Positions 22,231 through 34,608 of a stretch of DNA of 64,000 nt are shown here, in pieces. Numbering within the stretch: position 1 is the first letter of the stretch; every line of letters begins with the position of its first letter. The translations under genes were made by a program, and so were the position numbers. The stretch is from Hirsutella rhossiliensis. Its lineage: Eukaryota; Ascomycota; Sordariomycetes; Hypocreales; Ophiocordycipitaceae. Below the pieces are notes generated by a model that was not told the origin of the DNA, searched no databases, and saw nothing but the letters and a program-made list of their open reading frames with translations. The stretch covers positions 1,488,001 to 1,552,000 of the forward strand of contig NW_025408676.1 in NCBI RefSeq assembly GCF_020360975.1, written 5' to 3'.

Positions 22231-22494
22231 TTGCGTTTGCGGGGGGTACGTATTAGTTAGCGAGGGCGGGGAAGGGTTTTCTACCCGTACGGGGGAAAAC
22301 CTAGCCTAGCTCGCTATCTTCGGCAGCATATTACGCACCCGCTAGTAGCTGCGCGAGGCTGCACTTAGGGGGGCGTAATATACTATTCGCGAGGGTTCTA
22401 GGCGTATACTTTTTTCGTATTTTAGGCTTAGTTTCGAAAAGTTAGCTAAAAAAACGTGATAATGTTTTAGCTTTTACTTATTCTCCTATTACTT

Positions 22495-25400
22495 ATAAAG
22501 CTCTATATTAAGCTTATAAGCTACCTAGGGTATCCCTTAAGCTCTAGTTCCCTTATAAGCTTATTATAATTAACTATATTAAATACGCCCTTAATATCTA
22601 GCTATAAGAATAATATAATGCCCCTTTAGGCTTACGTTACGTATACTAGTTCCGTTATTAGTAGGATCGCCGCCTCTATAGAGCGTTCCCTCTTATTCCC
22701 TATTTATCTATTTAGTAGGATACCGTTCGCTTTTACTACTCCCGCGATCCTTTAAGCTAGTATCTACTTAAGTACTTTTCCTACTATAGGTAGGAGGGAA
22801 ATTAGTCTCTAACCCCCTACTATATAGTAAGCGTCTAGCCTCTTACCTAGCTTCTAGATAACTACTATATTCGCGCTATAGAACCGACCTAGGAAATATA
22901 AGAGTTAGGTATAGGCGTTAAAGATCGTAGCTAGTCGCTAGACTAAGGCTAGGCCGTACTTCTTAATAAACCTTAAGGGGACGCTATTTAGACCCGCCGC
23001 TTTCTAGCTTACTATTTTACCTAACGCCCTTATAACGTCGGCTAGCCGGATCTATTAGTTAACTATAAGGGTTGCCTTAGCTATAGGCTAGGGTAGCCCT
23101 TAGGTCGTGCTAGCCTCTAGTAGGAAGAACTTAGCGGCTAGTAGCTAGGCCTTCCCTTTAAAGGTTTCCGTTAGTTAGTCCTCGCCTTCCTTAATTGGCG
23201 GTAAGATATAGGTTAGTTTTAGTAGTAGCCTATTATAAAGTCTTACCTACCTCTCTACGTTCTAGAGCTTAGTATTATTAGCGCTAAATTTCTTTAAGAA
23301 CTTATACTAGTAGGCCCTCCTCGCCTTATAGATAGTCCGCTTCTAAGCTATAGACGCCTTATATAGGTCTCCTTAGTTCGCCTTATTCCTTTCCTACCTA
23401 TACTTCCTCCTCGCCCTCTTAGCCTCCCTCGTCGCCCTCCTTACCTCTAAGGTAAACTATATATTGCCCTTAAGTAATACTCGCCCCTAGCGTAGAATTA
23501 TAGCTATCGCGATCTACGCTAAAGTAGTAAAGATATAGTTTAAGTCTTTATCGATATCCTTAAGCGTCTAGAGTATTAGCTAGTATAGTCCTACCTAGGA
23601 TATAGTCTTAGCTTTAACTAGCTTTACTTTTACTTCTTTCTACCTTAGGGCTAGTTTAGGTGCCTAGGCCTAGGTATCGACCTATAGTATAATAGTTTAA
23701 GGGATATAGTTTAACCTAGTTAGGTCTAGGTTAGGCCTAGTATACTATATTCTAGTCTTTAGTATTGCTTAAGCTAGGTCGATAGTACTATCCCTTTAAC
23801 TATAGAAAAATCTTATATACTCCCCTCTTAAGGTAGCGAGTTTAAGTTATAGCCTTATCGCCTTTTATATAAGTTATATCGCGCTATCTAAGGTTCTATC
23901 GTATTTATCCTAGAGTAGGTAATAGATATTAAAGTCCCTTATTATTACTATAGGGTACTCTAGTTCGATTACGCTTAGGTTATATAGCGCTCCTACCCTC
24001 GCGGCCCTTAGTAGTAAGTAAATCGCCTATAGTTTAATACTATCCCCGAAAATTACCTCGCTTTAGTCTAGTCTAGACTAGGGCGACTAAGTCCCTAGCC
24101 CGAGCCTTTTATATATATATAGCGCGTACCTCCCCTCCTTATAGACTAGGCTATAAGGCGCTGCTCTAGGGGGGGGGGGGCCGCCTCTTAGTATAGCTTC
24201 TACTTTCTATAGTACTATTAGGTTAAAGCTAGCTTAGTAGTAAAGCGCTAACTAAGCTAGCTTATATCTCTTTTATATATTTTAGAATAGTACTTTTAGT
24301 TATATATAAGTAGGGTTAAGGTAAAAGGGGTCGTTTATATAAGGAGGGAGGCGCTCTATCTCCTAGTACTTCTTTATCTACTATACTTATAAATATCGTT
24401 TATACTTAGTTCGGCCTCCTTAGCCCTACTAGCCGGCGGGTATCTCGAGCTCGACCTCTTATCTTAGCGCGGTCTACTTAGTCCCCGCTTCCGGACTACG
24501 GTCGATTTAAGAACGCCTTAGGTTTCGATAGTAGGGAGTACTTATTACTCGGCGTATATCTAGGTATTTATAAACTATTAGGGTCGACGTAGGTAGTTTT
24601 CCCTTGCCTTTTCCTAGGCTTTATTTACTATAGGGTAGGTCTAGGTCTACGATAGGTAGTCCCCTTAGTATAAGATATAGTTATAAGGGATTTCGCCCTT
24701 CTTAGCCCTATATTTATCCTTGCCTCTATTATATACTATACTCCTATATTAGCTATAAAGTTATATCGATATATATCGCCTAATAATATAGCTATATCTA
24801 TAGTAGTTATAGTACCTTTATAGTTAGACTAACTTATCGTAGGGTTTATATCGGAAGATCTATACTTTAAGGACTAAGCCTAGGTTATAGAGCCTATTAG
24901 CCTCCTTTAAGCTACTAACCTTAATAAGTATAGTTATCGCTGTTAATATCTTAGATTAAGGGTATAGCGCCTAAGCTTAGAGGACCTTAACTTTATTTAC
25001 CTCTATAATCTTATAAAGTAATCGCTCCTTATTTACTATCGCTACCTTTAAGGGGACGTTCTTAGCGACTACCGTATACGCGTAGTAAGAGATCGTAGCC
25101 TCTAGTCTAAATATAGCCTTAACCTAGCCTTAGTCCCTTTAATAGGCTTTTACCGCGGTATTAAATATAACCGCGATATCTCCGCTTTAAAGGCGCCTCG
25201 CTACTATAGCGCTTATAGCTTTTAGGGCTATATTTACTACCTTTACTATATCCTTTAATTCGCGGCTTAGGATTTTAAGCGGTGCCTTAGTAAGGACTAT
25301 AATAATCTTACGTTTATAGCGCGGTAGGACCTATTTTACTATAGCTTTATATTAAGTTAGTCCCTTAGTCTCGGCTATAACTATAGCCTAGGTTTACTTA

Positions 25401-25915
25401 GGGCCCCCTAGGCCTAAAGCGATACCTAAGTAGAGTTCTTTCTTAACTACCTCTTAAATTATATCTTAGATTATTATCTTAAAGCTCTTATCCGCGTAAA
25501 GCACCGCTAACGATATACTACTAGCGCGGCTCTTTACCTTAGAGAGCCGTTCGACTACTACCTATACCCTACCGAACTATACGCTTAGGATAAAGCCCGC
25601 GAGTTTATTATATACTACTTTTTCTATAAGGTTGCTCGGCGCTTAGGCTAGTATTATATCGCTACTTTAGGATTATTAACTCGCCTTATCGGGGTATATA
25701 AATTTAGGTAGCGTCTCTTCGCGCTACGCGCTTTAATCGAGCCTAGTACGTCGAGGGCTACTACTACGTCTACCTACCCCTCGGCCTTAGTATAGTATCG
25801 TTACTAAGGGTAATTAATACTACTAAATTAATTCCTAGTATTAGTTAGTATTTTAGTTATAATACGTACCCGCTATAGGCGTATATTAGTTTCGCGAGAA
25901 GTTTTTGCCTATATA
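22495..25915 (-). mobile_element. LINE-B#1, 5' part (ORF1, endonuclease, RT)
   Basis: Reverse complement of about 57145-60600 of LINE-B#2, continuing from 16582 across LINE-A#1. It includes the RT start, the endonuclease (about 23560-24130) and ORF1 with its knuckle region (about 24400-25850). The 5' end, seen as CGCGAGAAGTTTTT, is at about 25915. Together the pieces of this copy add up to about 5.7 kb, matching the LINE-B#2 span of 57145 to about 62865. Everything is RIP-mutated. A run of G at 24170-24180 mirrors the C run at 58877-58887. Confidence 0.88.
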
Positions 25916-26224
25916 TATATATATAGGTAATAAAGGCTATATTATATATACCTTTTAATTCGCTTAAATAGTATATTTCCGAGCCTTAAGCTCGAAGTTA
26001 TAATAATCGGCCTATTAATTAATCCGGCTCCTCCTCTAGCCCTTATAGCTATATAGGCGCCGCCGCTACCGCCGCCTTAATTATATCTTACTTAACGATC
26101 CCTTTAATGCTTAATAAAGCCGGCGCGCGCCCTTTTAGCCGCGTCCTCCTCTTAATCCCCTTCCCCTTATATTTCCTTAAGCTAACGATCCTTATTATAA
26201 CGCTACGAGAGAGCGCGGGCAAAA
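25916..26224. other. Unassigned 0.3-kb segment between LINE-B#1 and LINE-A#2
   Basis: This stretch has no match that I can see elsewhere in the window. It starts with a short TA repeat (25920-25936) and continues as GC-richer DNA with CG dinucleotides. It has no convincing frame. It may be original host sequence or a fragment of a repeat outside the window. Confidence 0.5.
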
Positions 26225-28585
26225 TTTTTTTTTTTATATTATTACTCGCATATAGCCTCTAGGGCCATAGCGAGGCTAATAGGGGCCTAGGCCCCTATTA
26301 GCAGTCCTAGCTAGCTATAGAGCCCGGGGGCTTATAACTAATTAGGGAAAGGGTAGCTATAAAGGTAGAGATAAAGGAAAGGTTAATCTAGTTCCTCCTA
26401 CGCGGTGTTTTTCCCCCTTAAGGGCCCTAGGGCCCCTAGGTTACTCTTTTTTAAGCTACTTAGCCGTTCCTATCTCTATTTTAGCTAAGAAGGTTAGAAA
26501 GGCTTCCCTTCCTTCCTTAGTGCTATAGAGAAAAGGTAGGCTAAGGGCCTCCTTCTATCCCTTCGAGGCCTAGTATAGGACGTCTCTTTCCCTCCTATAG
26601 TTCGGGCACCTTAGGATAAGGTGCCTAGCTATATGCCTTCCTTAGCTATAGCGGTAGTCGTCTCGGCCTACCTTATTAACCCTCTTTAAGAAGGATAATA
26701 GGAAGCCGGCCCTAAGGAGAAGTTAGTAGTAGGCCGAAAGGGTCGGCCTAGGCCTTCTTATAAGGTCCTTTTCCGGGCTAAAGGCTAAGCGGGGGGTCTT
26801 TTAAATAAACGTATAGTGCTTGCTTAAGCCTTTAGCCTTAGGGCCTTTAGCTGCCTCGGTAGCCTAGAGGCCCTTTTAGTAGTCCTTAGTAGCTTATCGG
26901 ACCTTTCTTCGTAGGTAGCTAATAGAGACTATAGGGGTCCCTTACGTAGGGGGCCCTAGGCCTCTCTTAGCTAGCTAGTTAGCTAGCTCGTTACCGAAGA
27001 TCCTTAGGTAGCTAGGGCACTAGTATAGCCGTATATTATAGAAGGCCTCTAGGTTCGTTAAGAGCCTTCTAATACGTATAGCTAGGTCCGAGTAGCCTTT
27101 AGCCTTTCGTATAGCGGCTTAGCTATCTATAAAGATATAAGCCTCTATAGGGGGGTTAAGGAGGCTAGACCTTAGAGGCCGAGGCCTCTTAGCTAGGTCC
27201 TCTAGGACCCTTAGTATCGCGAATAGCTCTACGTCGGCTACTTCGATAGAGGGCCCTAGGTTCTCGTAGTACGCCTTACTAGGCCTATTTTCTAGGCCTA
27301 TCTTATAGAAGGAGCAAGCGTTAGTCTCTATAAGGGACCCCTTAGGGCACCCCTTAAAGCCGTCGGTATAGAAGACTAAGGGCCGTAGCCCCAAGTCTTC
27401 TAGGCTAGCTAGGTTAGCTAAGAGGCGTTAGTGCTGCTTCTTAGCTAGGGGATTAGGGGCCTCTATTATTGTAATAGAGGCCTTAGGCTCTAGAGCCTAT
27501 AGGGGCTCCTAGCTAGCTTTCCTTCTTTCTAAGCTATAGTTAGGCCCTATAATAGCTACTAGGCCTTTAAGGAGGCGGAAGAGTTACGTATAGGGCCTAA
27601 TATAGCTTAGGGCTCCTAGGTCGGAGCCTAAGTCGGCGAGGTTATCCTATACGGCTAGGTTATAAGCCTGCCTTATAGGGTGATTCGGTAAGAGGTATAG
27701 GGTTCGAAGGGCATAGGAGAGCCATGCCTTTTTAAACCGTACCTCTAGTAGTAGGAGGGCTGCTTCGGCTTCTAGGGCCCTAATAAGGGATCCTTTAAAG
27801 GCCCCTAGGACTTTTAGAAGGGCCTAGTTCTAAAGCCTTTAGAAAGGCTTTATTAGGCTCCTAGGGGTCTTAGGCCCCCTATACTAAAGCTGGGCCCCGT
27901 AGTCTGCTATCGAGGTTACGTAGGCCTAGTAGAGCTGCCTCGAAGCTTTAAACGATAGGCCTCTTTATATAGAGACTAGGCGGGATAGCCCTTCGAAGGC
28001 AGCTTATACGGAGGCTACCTTCTTTTCGATATATTATTTAAATAGGAGCCTAGAGTCGAAGAAGACCCCTAGCTACTATACTAAGGGCTTCGCTTCGAAA
28101 AATAGGCCTCCTACCTTTATACCCTTTAAAATAGGCTGCCTTTGCCTACTAAAGTAGATAAGTTCTATCTTAGAGGGGTCGAAATAGACCCCTTAGTCCT
28201 TAGCTTATTCGAATAGGTTAGCAGCTATAGCTTCTAGCTGCCGGGCGTTCTTCTTAGCCGAGGTCAATGTTATAGAGATACTAAAATCGTTTATATAAGA
28301 TAGTTAATACCCCTTAGCCGCTAGTATCCCCCTTACGTATAAGAGGAATAAGATAGGGCTAATAGGGGACCCTTAGGGTACCCCTATTACTATGTCCGTT
28401 AGGGGTTAGGTTTGCCCCTCGAAGGCTAGCTAGATCTTCCTTTCGGTAAGGAAGTAGTCTACCTAGCTTATAAGGGCCTTAGGGAGGTTTAATTCCCTTA
28501 GGACCCTTATAAGCTATTCCTTTAATATAAAGTCGAAGGCGCCTTTTATATCTAATAAGAGGGTGCTAGTAATAGCCTTCTTATT
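26225..28585 (-). mobile_element. LINE-A#2, 3' half
   Basis: The 3' half of a LINE-A copy on the minus strand, starting with its poly(A) (T's at 26225-26235) and the 3' palindrome near 26273-26300. It is collinear with 16596-18955 of LINE-A#1. An uninterrupted 91-codon frame at 27119-27394 (minus) is part of its RNase H, with F-Y-T-D-G and A-Y-I-F-I-D-S but Y for C at one position. At 28571-28585 it is interrupted by LINE-A#3; it resumes at 30565. Confidence 0.92.
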
Positions 28586-30351
28586 TCGAATAGGCTAAGG
28601 ACTAAGGGGTCTATTTCGACCCCTCTAAGACGGAACTTATCTACTTTAGTAGGTAAAGGCAGCCTATTTTAGAGGGTATAAAGGTAGGAGGCCTATTTTT
28701 CGAAGCGAAGCCCTTAGTATAGTAGCTAGGGGTCTTCTTCGACTCTAAGCTCCTATTTAAATAATATATCGAAAAGAAGGTAGCCTCTATATAAGCTGCC
28801 TTCGAAGGGCTATCCCGCCTAGTCTCTATGCAAAGAGGCCTATCGTTTAGAGCTTCGAGGCAGCTCTACTAGGCCTACGTAACCTCGATAGCAGACTACG
28901 GGGCTCAGCTTTAGTATAAGGGGCCTAAGACCCCTAGGAGCCTAATAAAGCCTTTTTAAAGGCTTTAGAACCAGGCCCTGCTAAAAGTCCTAGGGGCCTT
29001 TAAAGGATCCCCTATTAGGGCCCTAGAAGCCGAAGCAGCCCTCCTACTACCAGAGGTACGGTTTAAAAAGGTATGCCTCTCCTATGCCCTTCGAACCCTA
29101 TACCTCCTACCGAATCACCTTATAAGGCAGGCTTATAACCTAGCCGTACGGGACGACCTCGCCGACTCGGGCTCCGACCTAGGAGCCCTAAGCTATTAGG
29201 CCCTATACGTAACTCTTCCGCCTCCTTAAAGGCCTAGTAGCTATTATAGGCCTAACTATAGCTTAGAAAGAAGGAAAGCTAGCTAGAGCCCCTATAGGCT
29301 CTAGAGCCTAAGGCCTCTATTACAATAATAGAGGCCCCTAATCCCCTAGCTAAGAAGCAGCACTAACGCCTCTTAGCTAACCTAGCTAGCCTAGAAGACT
29401 TGGGGCTACGGCCCTTAGTCTTCTATACCGACGGCTTTAAGGGGTGCCCTAAGGGGTCCCCTATAGAGACCAACGCCTGCTCCTTCTACGAGATAGGCCT
29501 AGAAAATAGGCCTAGTAAGGCGTACTATGAGAACCTAGGGCCCTCTATCGAAGTAGCCGACGCAGAGCTATTCGCGATACTAAGGGTCTTAGAGGACCTA
29601 GCTAAGAGGCCTCGGCCTCTAAGGCCTAGCCCCCTTAACCCCCCTATAGAGGCTTATATCTTTATAGATAGCTAAGCCGCTATACGAAAGGTTAAGGGCT
29701 ACTCGGACCTCGCTATATATATTAGAAGGCTCTTAACTAGCCTAGAGGCCTTCTATAATATACGGCTATACTAGTGCCCTAGCCACCTAGGGATCTTCGG
29801 TAACGAGCTAGCCGACCAGCTAGCTAAGAGAGGCCTAGGGGCCCCTACGCAAGGGACCCCTATAGTCTCTATTAGCTACTTACGAAGAAAGGTCCGATAA
29901 GCGGCTAAGGACTACTAGAAGGGCCTCTGGGCTGCCGAGGCAGCTAAAGGCCCTAAGGCTAAAGGCTTAGGCAAGCACTATACGTGTATTCGAAAGACCC
30001 CCCGCTTAGCCTTTAGCCCGGAAAGGACCTTATAGGAAGGCCTAGGCCGACCTTTCGGCCTACTACTAACTTCTCCTCGGGGCCGGCTTCCTATTATCCT
30101 TCTTAAAGAGGGTTAATAAGGTAGGCCGAGACGACTGCCGCTGCGGCTAAGGAAGGCACACGGCCAGGCACCTTATCCTAAGGTGCCCGAACTATAGGAG
30201 GGAAAGAGAGGTCCTTTACCGGGCCTCGAAGGGACGGAAGGAGGCCCTTAGCCTACCTTTTCTCTATAGCACTAAGGAAGGAAGGGAAGCCCTTCTAACC
30301 TTCTTAGCTAAAATAGAGATAGGAACGGCTAAGTGGCTCGAAAAAGAGTAA
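28586..30351 (+). pseudogene. LINE-A#3 ORF2 C-terminal part (RT thumb, RNase H, zinc end)
   Basis: The frame resumes in the RT after the palm (F-E-Q-A-K-D…) and carries an open 91-codon stretch at 29400-29675 with F-Y-T-D-G, V-A-D-A-E-L-F and F-I-D-S, the RNase H acidic residues. The RNase H C-terminus C-P-S-H-L-G-I-F-G-N-E-L-A-D (about 29777-29820) keeps the His that is Tyr in #1. The Cys/His end (about 30129-30190) reads C-R-C-G…H-T-A-R-H…C-P-N intact. The stop is TAA at 30349-30351. It is the best-preserved LINE-A coding piece here, yet still has internal TAG stops and a frame change near 29330. Confidence 0.88.
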
Positions 30352-30564
30352 CCTAGGGGCCATAGGGCCCTTAGGGGGGGAAAACACCGCGTAGGAGGAA
30401 CTAGATTGACCTTTCCTTTATCTTTGCCTTTATACCTACCCTTTCCCTAATTAGTTATAAGCCCCCGGGCTCTATAGCTAGCTAGGACTGCTAATAGGGG
30501 CCTAGGCCCCTATTAGCCTCGCCATGGCCCTAGAGGCTGCATGCGAGTAATAATATAAAAAAAA
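28586..30564 (+). mobile_element. LINE-A#3, 5'-truncated copy inserted in LINE-A#2
   Basis: A 2-kb plus-strand LINE-A piece starting in the RT and ending in poly(A) at 30557-30566. It is flanked by the 15-bp duplication AATAGCCTTCTTATT (28571-28585 and 30565-30579, the first A's shared with the poly(A)). It sits in antisense orientation inside another copy of its own family. Its 3' palindrome is at about 30487-30514. Confidence 0.95.
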
Positions 30565-33500
30565 AATAGCCTTCTTATTAAACTCCTACTTCTTTTAGAT
30601 ATAGTATAGAAGGAGGAAGGCCGTGTCGATAGCTAACCGCTGTTTTCGTCCCCCTAGCTACGTAGGGTTTAGAAGCCCGGCTATATTAGCTAAGTAGCTT
30701 AGCTAGGTAGCGTATAGCTTTTTAAGGACCTTCCTTAAGTAGTTAAGTAGACTTATAACCCTATAGGCTTTAGGGATAGTATAGTCTAGCTTATTTTGCT
30801 TAGGGAGTATAATTCTTATAGCTTCCTTCTACGCTTTAGGGTAGTATCCTTAGTTAAATAGGGCTTTATAGGCCTTATTAAAGACCGTAGGAATAACCTT
30901 ATAAGCGTATTAGATAGGAAGGAAGCTAAGGGAGTCCGGGCCGGGGGCTTTCTTATTAAAAGAGCTAACGATAGCCCTTCTAATCTCGGGGTCCTTTAGC
31001 TCTTACTAGTCCTACTTAGCCGTGCCCTTACTACCTATAAGGCCCGGGGGCTCTTCTTTTTCTAGGCTCTAGGGGGGGCTAGGGGGGCTAGGGCTAGGGT
31101 CCGGGGTCGGAAAAAGGGTCGTTAGGAAGGCCTTATATTTTTCCGTAAAGGTATTAGCTTTTACCTCTATCCCTTCTTTTATATACGAGATACTCGGAAG
31201 GGTAGGGTTAGCTTTAGCCTTAGTATAGGAAAAGGCCGTAAAGACGTCCTTTCCTACTACTTCTGCTAGGAAGCTCTCCTAGTATTGCTTTTTAGTAGCC
31301 CTAATAGCGTACTTAAAGCTATTTCGGGCCTTTATAAAGCTCTTTTAGTTCTCCTTATCTTAGGCTAGCCTATAAGCCCGTTAGGCTAGGCTTAGGGCTT
31401 TTTAAAGGGAGGTTAGCTCGTCGGTCTACTAGGGTTTAGATCCCTTATAGGGCCTCTTTTTCGGTATCGCTGCGTTAGAGGCCTTTATAAGGGTTCTTAT
31501 TAAAAGGGAGGCTATCCCCTCTAAGTCGTCTCGTTTTATAGCCCTCTCTATAGCTATAAGGAGGTCCTATTCCTTCTTAGCTAGGTATTCCGAGAAGGCC
31601 TTCTAGTCTACTTTCCTATAGTTATAGGTAGTAGGCCTAGCTAATAAGGGCCTATTAGGGCCCCTTAAGCTAGCTTTAAAGGCTATAGGCTTATAGTCTA
31701 AGCCCGTAGCCTCTAAGAAGCGGAAGTTAGCCTAGGTTAGTTGCTTAAAGGGGCTATAGAAAGCAAGGTCTATAACCGAGGTCCCTTTTAAGCCTTCCCT
31801 TTAGTAGGTGCCTTCTATAGCTACCGTAAGGTCCGTTAGTAAGGAGGCCTTATAGCGGTCGAGCTAGCTAATAAGGGCTTCTGCCTTATAGGCCTTAGAG
31901 GATTCCGTAGACGGGTTCTACTAGGGGTGGTATAGGTTAAAGTCCCCTACTAATAGAAAGGGCTGCTATAGGAGCTAGGCTATTAGTAGCAGCCTTTCTA
32001 TCGTAAGGGGCCCTTGCCGGCCTTAGCTAGCTAGGGCCCCTTTAGCCTCTTTTTCGTTATATAGGTTAATAAGGGTAAACGGCTCGGCGCCTTCTACCCT
32101 TATAGCCTATATATCGGGATCGTAAAAGAGGTCGAAGCTAAGGCTAGCTACTATCTAGGCTTCCTTCCTCTTATAAGCTATAACCCTAGGCCTCCTATCG
32201 AGCTTAGGAAAGTCGGTAGAGGGGATAGGGGTTATAACGTTATAGGCCGGATGCTATATAGGGATATAGCTATTATCGATCTTATAGAGGTAAGGCTCTT
32301 ATAATAAGATAAGGTCCGCTCTTATTTCTAAGGCCTACTCTAGATCGATAGGTTAGCTATTTCCTACCTATTAGTATTATACTATATAATACTAATAGGG
32401 TCGTAGTTAGGCCTAGGGGACCTAGGGGGCTTTAGGGGCCTTATAGGCGTAAGGGGGCTAAGGCTATTAAGTATTAGTTATTCCCTTATAGACTCTATAT
32501 TACACCTTATTAGTTATAAGGTGTTCTCCCTTATAGTTATAGTATTAGACCTTAAAGTAAGAACACCCTTAGCTAGCCTTATAGCTAGGGCAGCTATAAT
32601 CCCTAGTTAGGTGCTTTTCCGGGCAAAAGGCATACCTAATAGGCTGCCGGTAGGTCCGGGGGTTATAGCCGAAGGAAAGGTATCTATAGCACTACGTGCG
32701 TATAGTATATTCCTTATAGGCCTCGACTTAAAGCTATAGGCCTGCTATATAGAGGCCTTTTTTCCGGTATTCGGCCCTTATAGCCTCTAACGGGACTGCG
32801 AAGATAATAGACCCTGCCTTTTGCGTTAGGCCTAGGGTGCCTAGCTACCTAGGCTGCCCTAGGATATCGATCCCGCTAAAGGTCTTAGCCTCTACGGCGA
32901 AGATATCGAGGATAGGGGTTTCTAGGAGGTTAGGGACGCTCCGGGCTACTAGCTTAGTCTAGCTAGTAGGGAGGTCGGCCGATTCGATAGGCAGTCCCTT
33001 AAGGCATAGGGACTACTTATTCCGCTACTCTAGAAGTTTCTTTACTATATAAGGGGCTTTTATCGTTATAACTATATTACCTTTATTCGAAGTTAATAGA
33101 GCTAATATAGCTAGTTCCCCTATAGCCTTATTAAGCTCGTTGCGAAGAGTAATAGGGCTAATAGTTAGCGTTAGCGATCCCTTCTTTAGCTTTAGGATAA
33201 GCTAGAAGTCTTCTTTTACATTCCTCTTAGCCGGGGCCCTAGCCGGGGCCTTAGCCGGGGCCTTAGCTAGGGCCTTAGCCGGGGCCTTAGCCGGGGCCTT
33301 AAGCGCCTTCTTTACGGCGACCTTAGCCTACGAGCTAGCTTCGAGATTTCCTTTCGTAGCCTTAGGCTGCTAGGTAGCCTTAGGCTGGTGCGGGGGCTAT
33401 TATAGGGGCTATTAGCGGTCCAGGGTCCCTATAGCTGCCTTTTCGAGCCCTTCTATAAGGGTCTTATAAAAGGGTTCGATTTTTTAGGCTTCCTTAAGGG

Positions 33501-34245
33501 CCTATAGGGCCTATTAAAGGAAGCCCTAGGCCCGGTCCCTTAGGAAGGGGTGCTAGGGCTAGGGCTAGGGCTGCTATTGCTATAGGCGTTAGAGTATAAG
33601 CCGGGTAGGCGTAGGGCTAATAGGGCTACTAAGAGCAGCCCTCTTTCGTCCCTTTACCTACTTAATAGGCTAGTTTAGCTAGAAGTAGCTAGCCTAAGGC
33701 AGGGGTAGGCTAGGCCTAAAGATACTAATCTTAGGCCCGCTAGGCCCGCTAGGCTAGATCGGGCTAGTAGCCTAGGTAGGTACTAGGCTTATTTCGTTAT
33801 CTTCTATCTTAATATCCTCTTAGCCTTAGTCTTAGTCTTAGGCTTTAGGCTTCCCTTCTAGGGTTCTTAGAGGGCGTTGGCCTTCTAAGGCTTCTTTTAA
33901 GCGGGCCCTAGCCTCTAGGGTGCTTATTTCGTCCCCTATATTAAAGGGGGGGGGGGGGTTAAGGGGGCCCGCTTAGGGCCTAGGCCGGGGTCCTAGGTCG
34001 GGTCTAGGCTTAGTTGCGTTTACGGGGGGTACGTATTAGTTAGCGAGGGCGGGGAAGGGTTTTCTACCTATATAGGGGAAAACCTAGCCTAGCTCGCTAT
34101 CTTTAGCAGCATATTACGCACCCGCTAGTAGCTGCGCGAGGCTGTACTTAGGGGGGCGTAACACGCTATTCGCGAGGGTTCTAAGCGTATACTTTTTTCG
34201 TATTTTAGGCTTAGTTTCGAAAAGTTAGCTAAAAGGATATAATAA
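30565..34245 (-). mobile_element. LINE-A#2, 5' half (RT start, endonuclease, ORF1)
   Basis: Continuation of LINE-A#2 to its 5' end at about 34245. It keeps the complete endonuclease start (about 32250-32420) that is missing in LINE-A#1, reading L-I-L-L-Q-E-P-Y-L with the metal-binding Glu. It also has six 12-bp ORF1 repeat units at 33227-33302 and 13 G at 33946-33958. The 5' end abuts a truncated Gypsy LTR with no visible target duplication matching the poly(A) side at 26224. Confidence 0.9.
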
Positions 34246-34249
34246 TATT

Positions 34250-34466
34250 ATATATAGAGACTGTCCTTAGATTATAGGCCTAGCTATAATCCCTTACGTT
34301 AGATTATATAGAGCGTAGTAATCCTATTAATCCTAGATTACTTAGATCTCTACGATCCCCTCGATCCTATATCTATTAGATAGTCGTGCCGACTATTTAT
34401 CCGTTAGACCGTGTTACGTGCTTAACGCGGTCGACCGTTAGCGGCTTAGTAGCCATAGTCGTAATA
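34250..34466 (-). repeat. Truncated 3' LTR of Gypsy#1
   Basis: The right 217 bp of the Gypsy LTR, matching 232-446 and 49322-49538, and ending GTCGTAATA. The left half is missing where LINE-A#2 begins. It would be the downstream LTR of the minus-strand Gypsy#1. Confidence 0.88.
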
Positions 34467-34608
34467 CGATATCTCCCCTCTTTTTAGTCTTATCTATAAG
34501 ACCTGCTATAGCTGCCTTAGCCGCTATATATAAATATACCCTTATCGCGTCGTGCGTAAGTATATCGTTCCTTATTTCTTTATCCTTTTAGGATATACTA
34601 CTAATAGT

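Larger units (their letters stand above)
16596..22481 (-). mobile_element. LINE-A#1, full-length non-LTR retrotransposon
   Basis: A 5.9-kb LINE on the minus strand, with its poly(A) seen as T's from 16596. It is flanked by the 13-bp duplication TCTCCTATTACTT (16583-16595 and 22482-22494), the hallmark of target-primed reverse transcription into LINE-B#1. Order on the minus strand is 5' leader, ORF1 with zinc knuckles, endonuclease, RT, RNase H, zinc-binding C-terminus and 3' UTR with a palindrome. The RNase H domain downstream of the RT suggests the Tad1 or a related clade. It is less RIP-mutated than #2, but it has lost about 165 bp of the endonuclease start. Confidence 0.93.

Noticed and set aside
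25919..25937. TA microsatellite as a regulatory or matrix-attachment site
   Set aside because: It is short (about nine TA units), and TA enrichment is general here because of RIP.
32251..32415. A 165-bp insertion (MITE-like) in LINE-A#2 and #5
   Set aside because: In frame it encodes the N-terminal endonuclease segment with the L-Q-E-P motif. It is therefore ancestral and was deleted from LINE-A#1.
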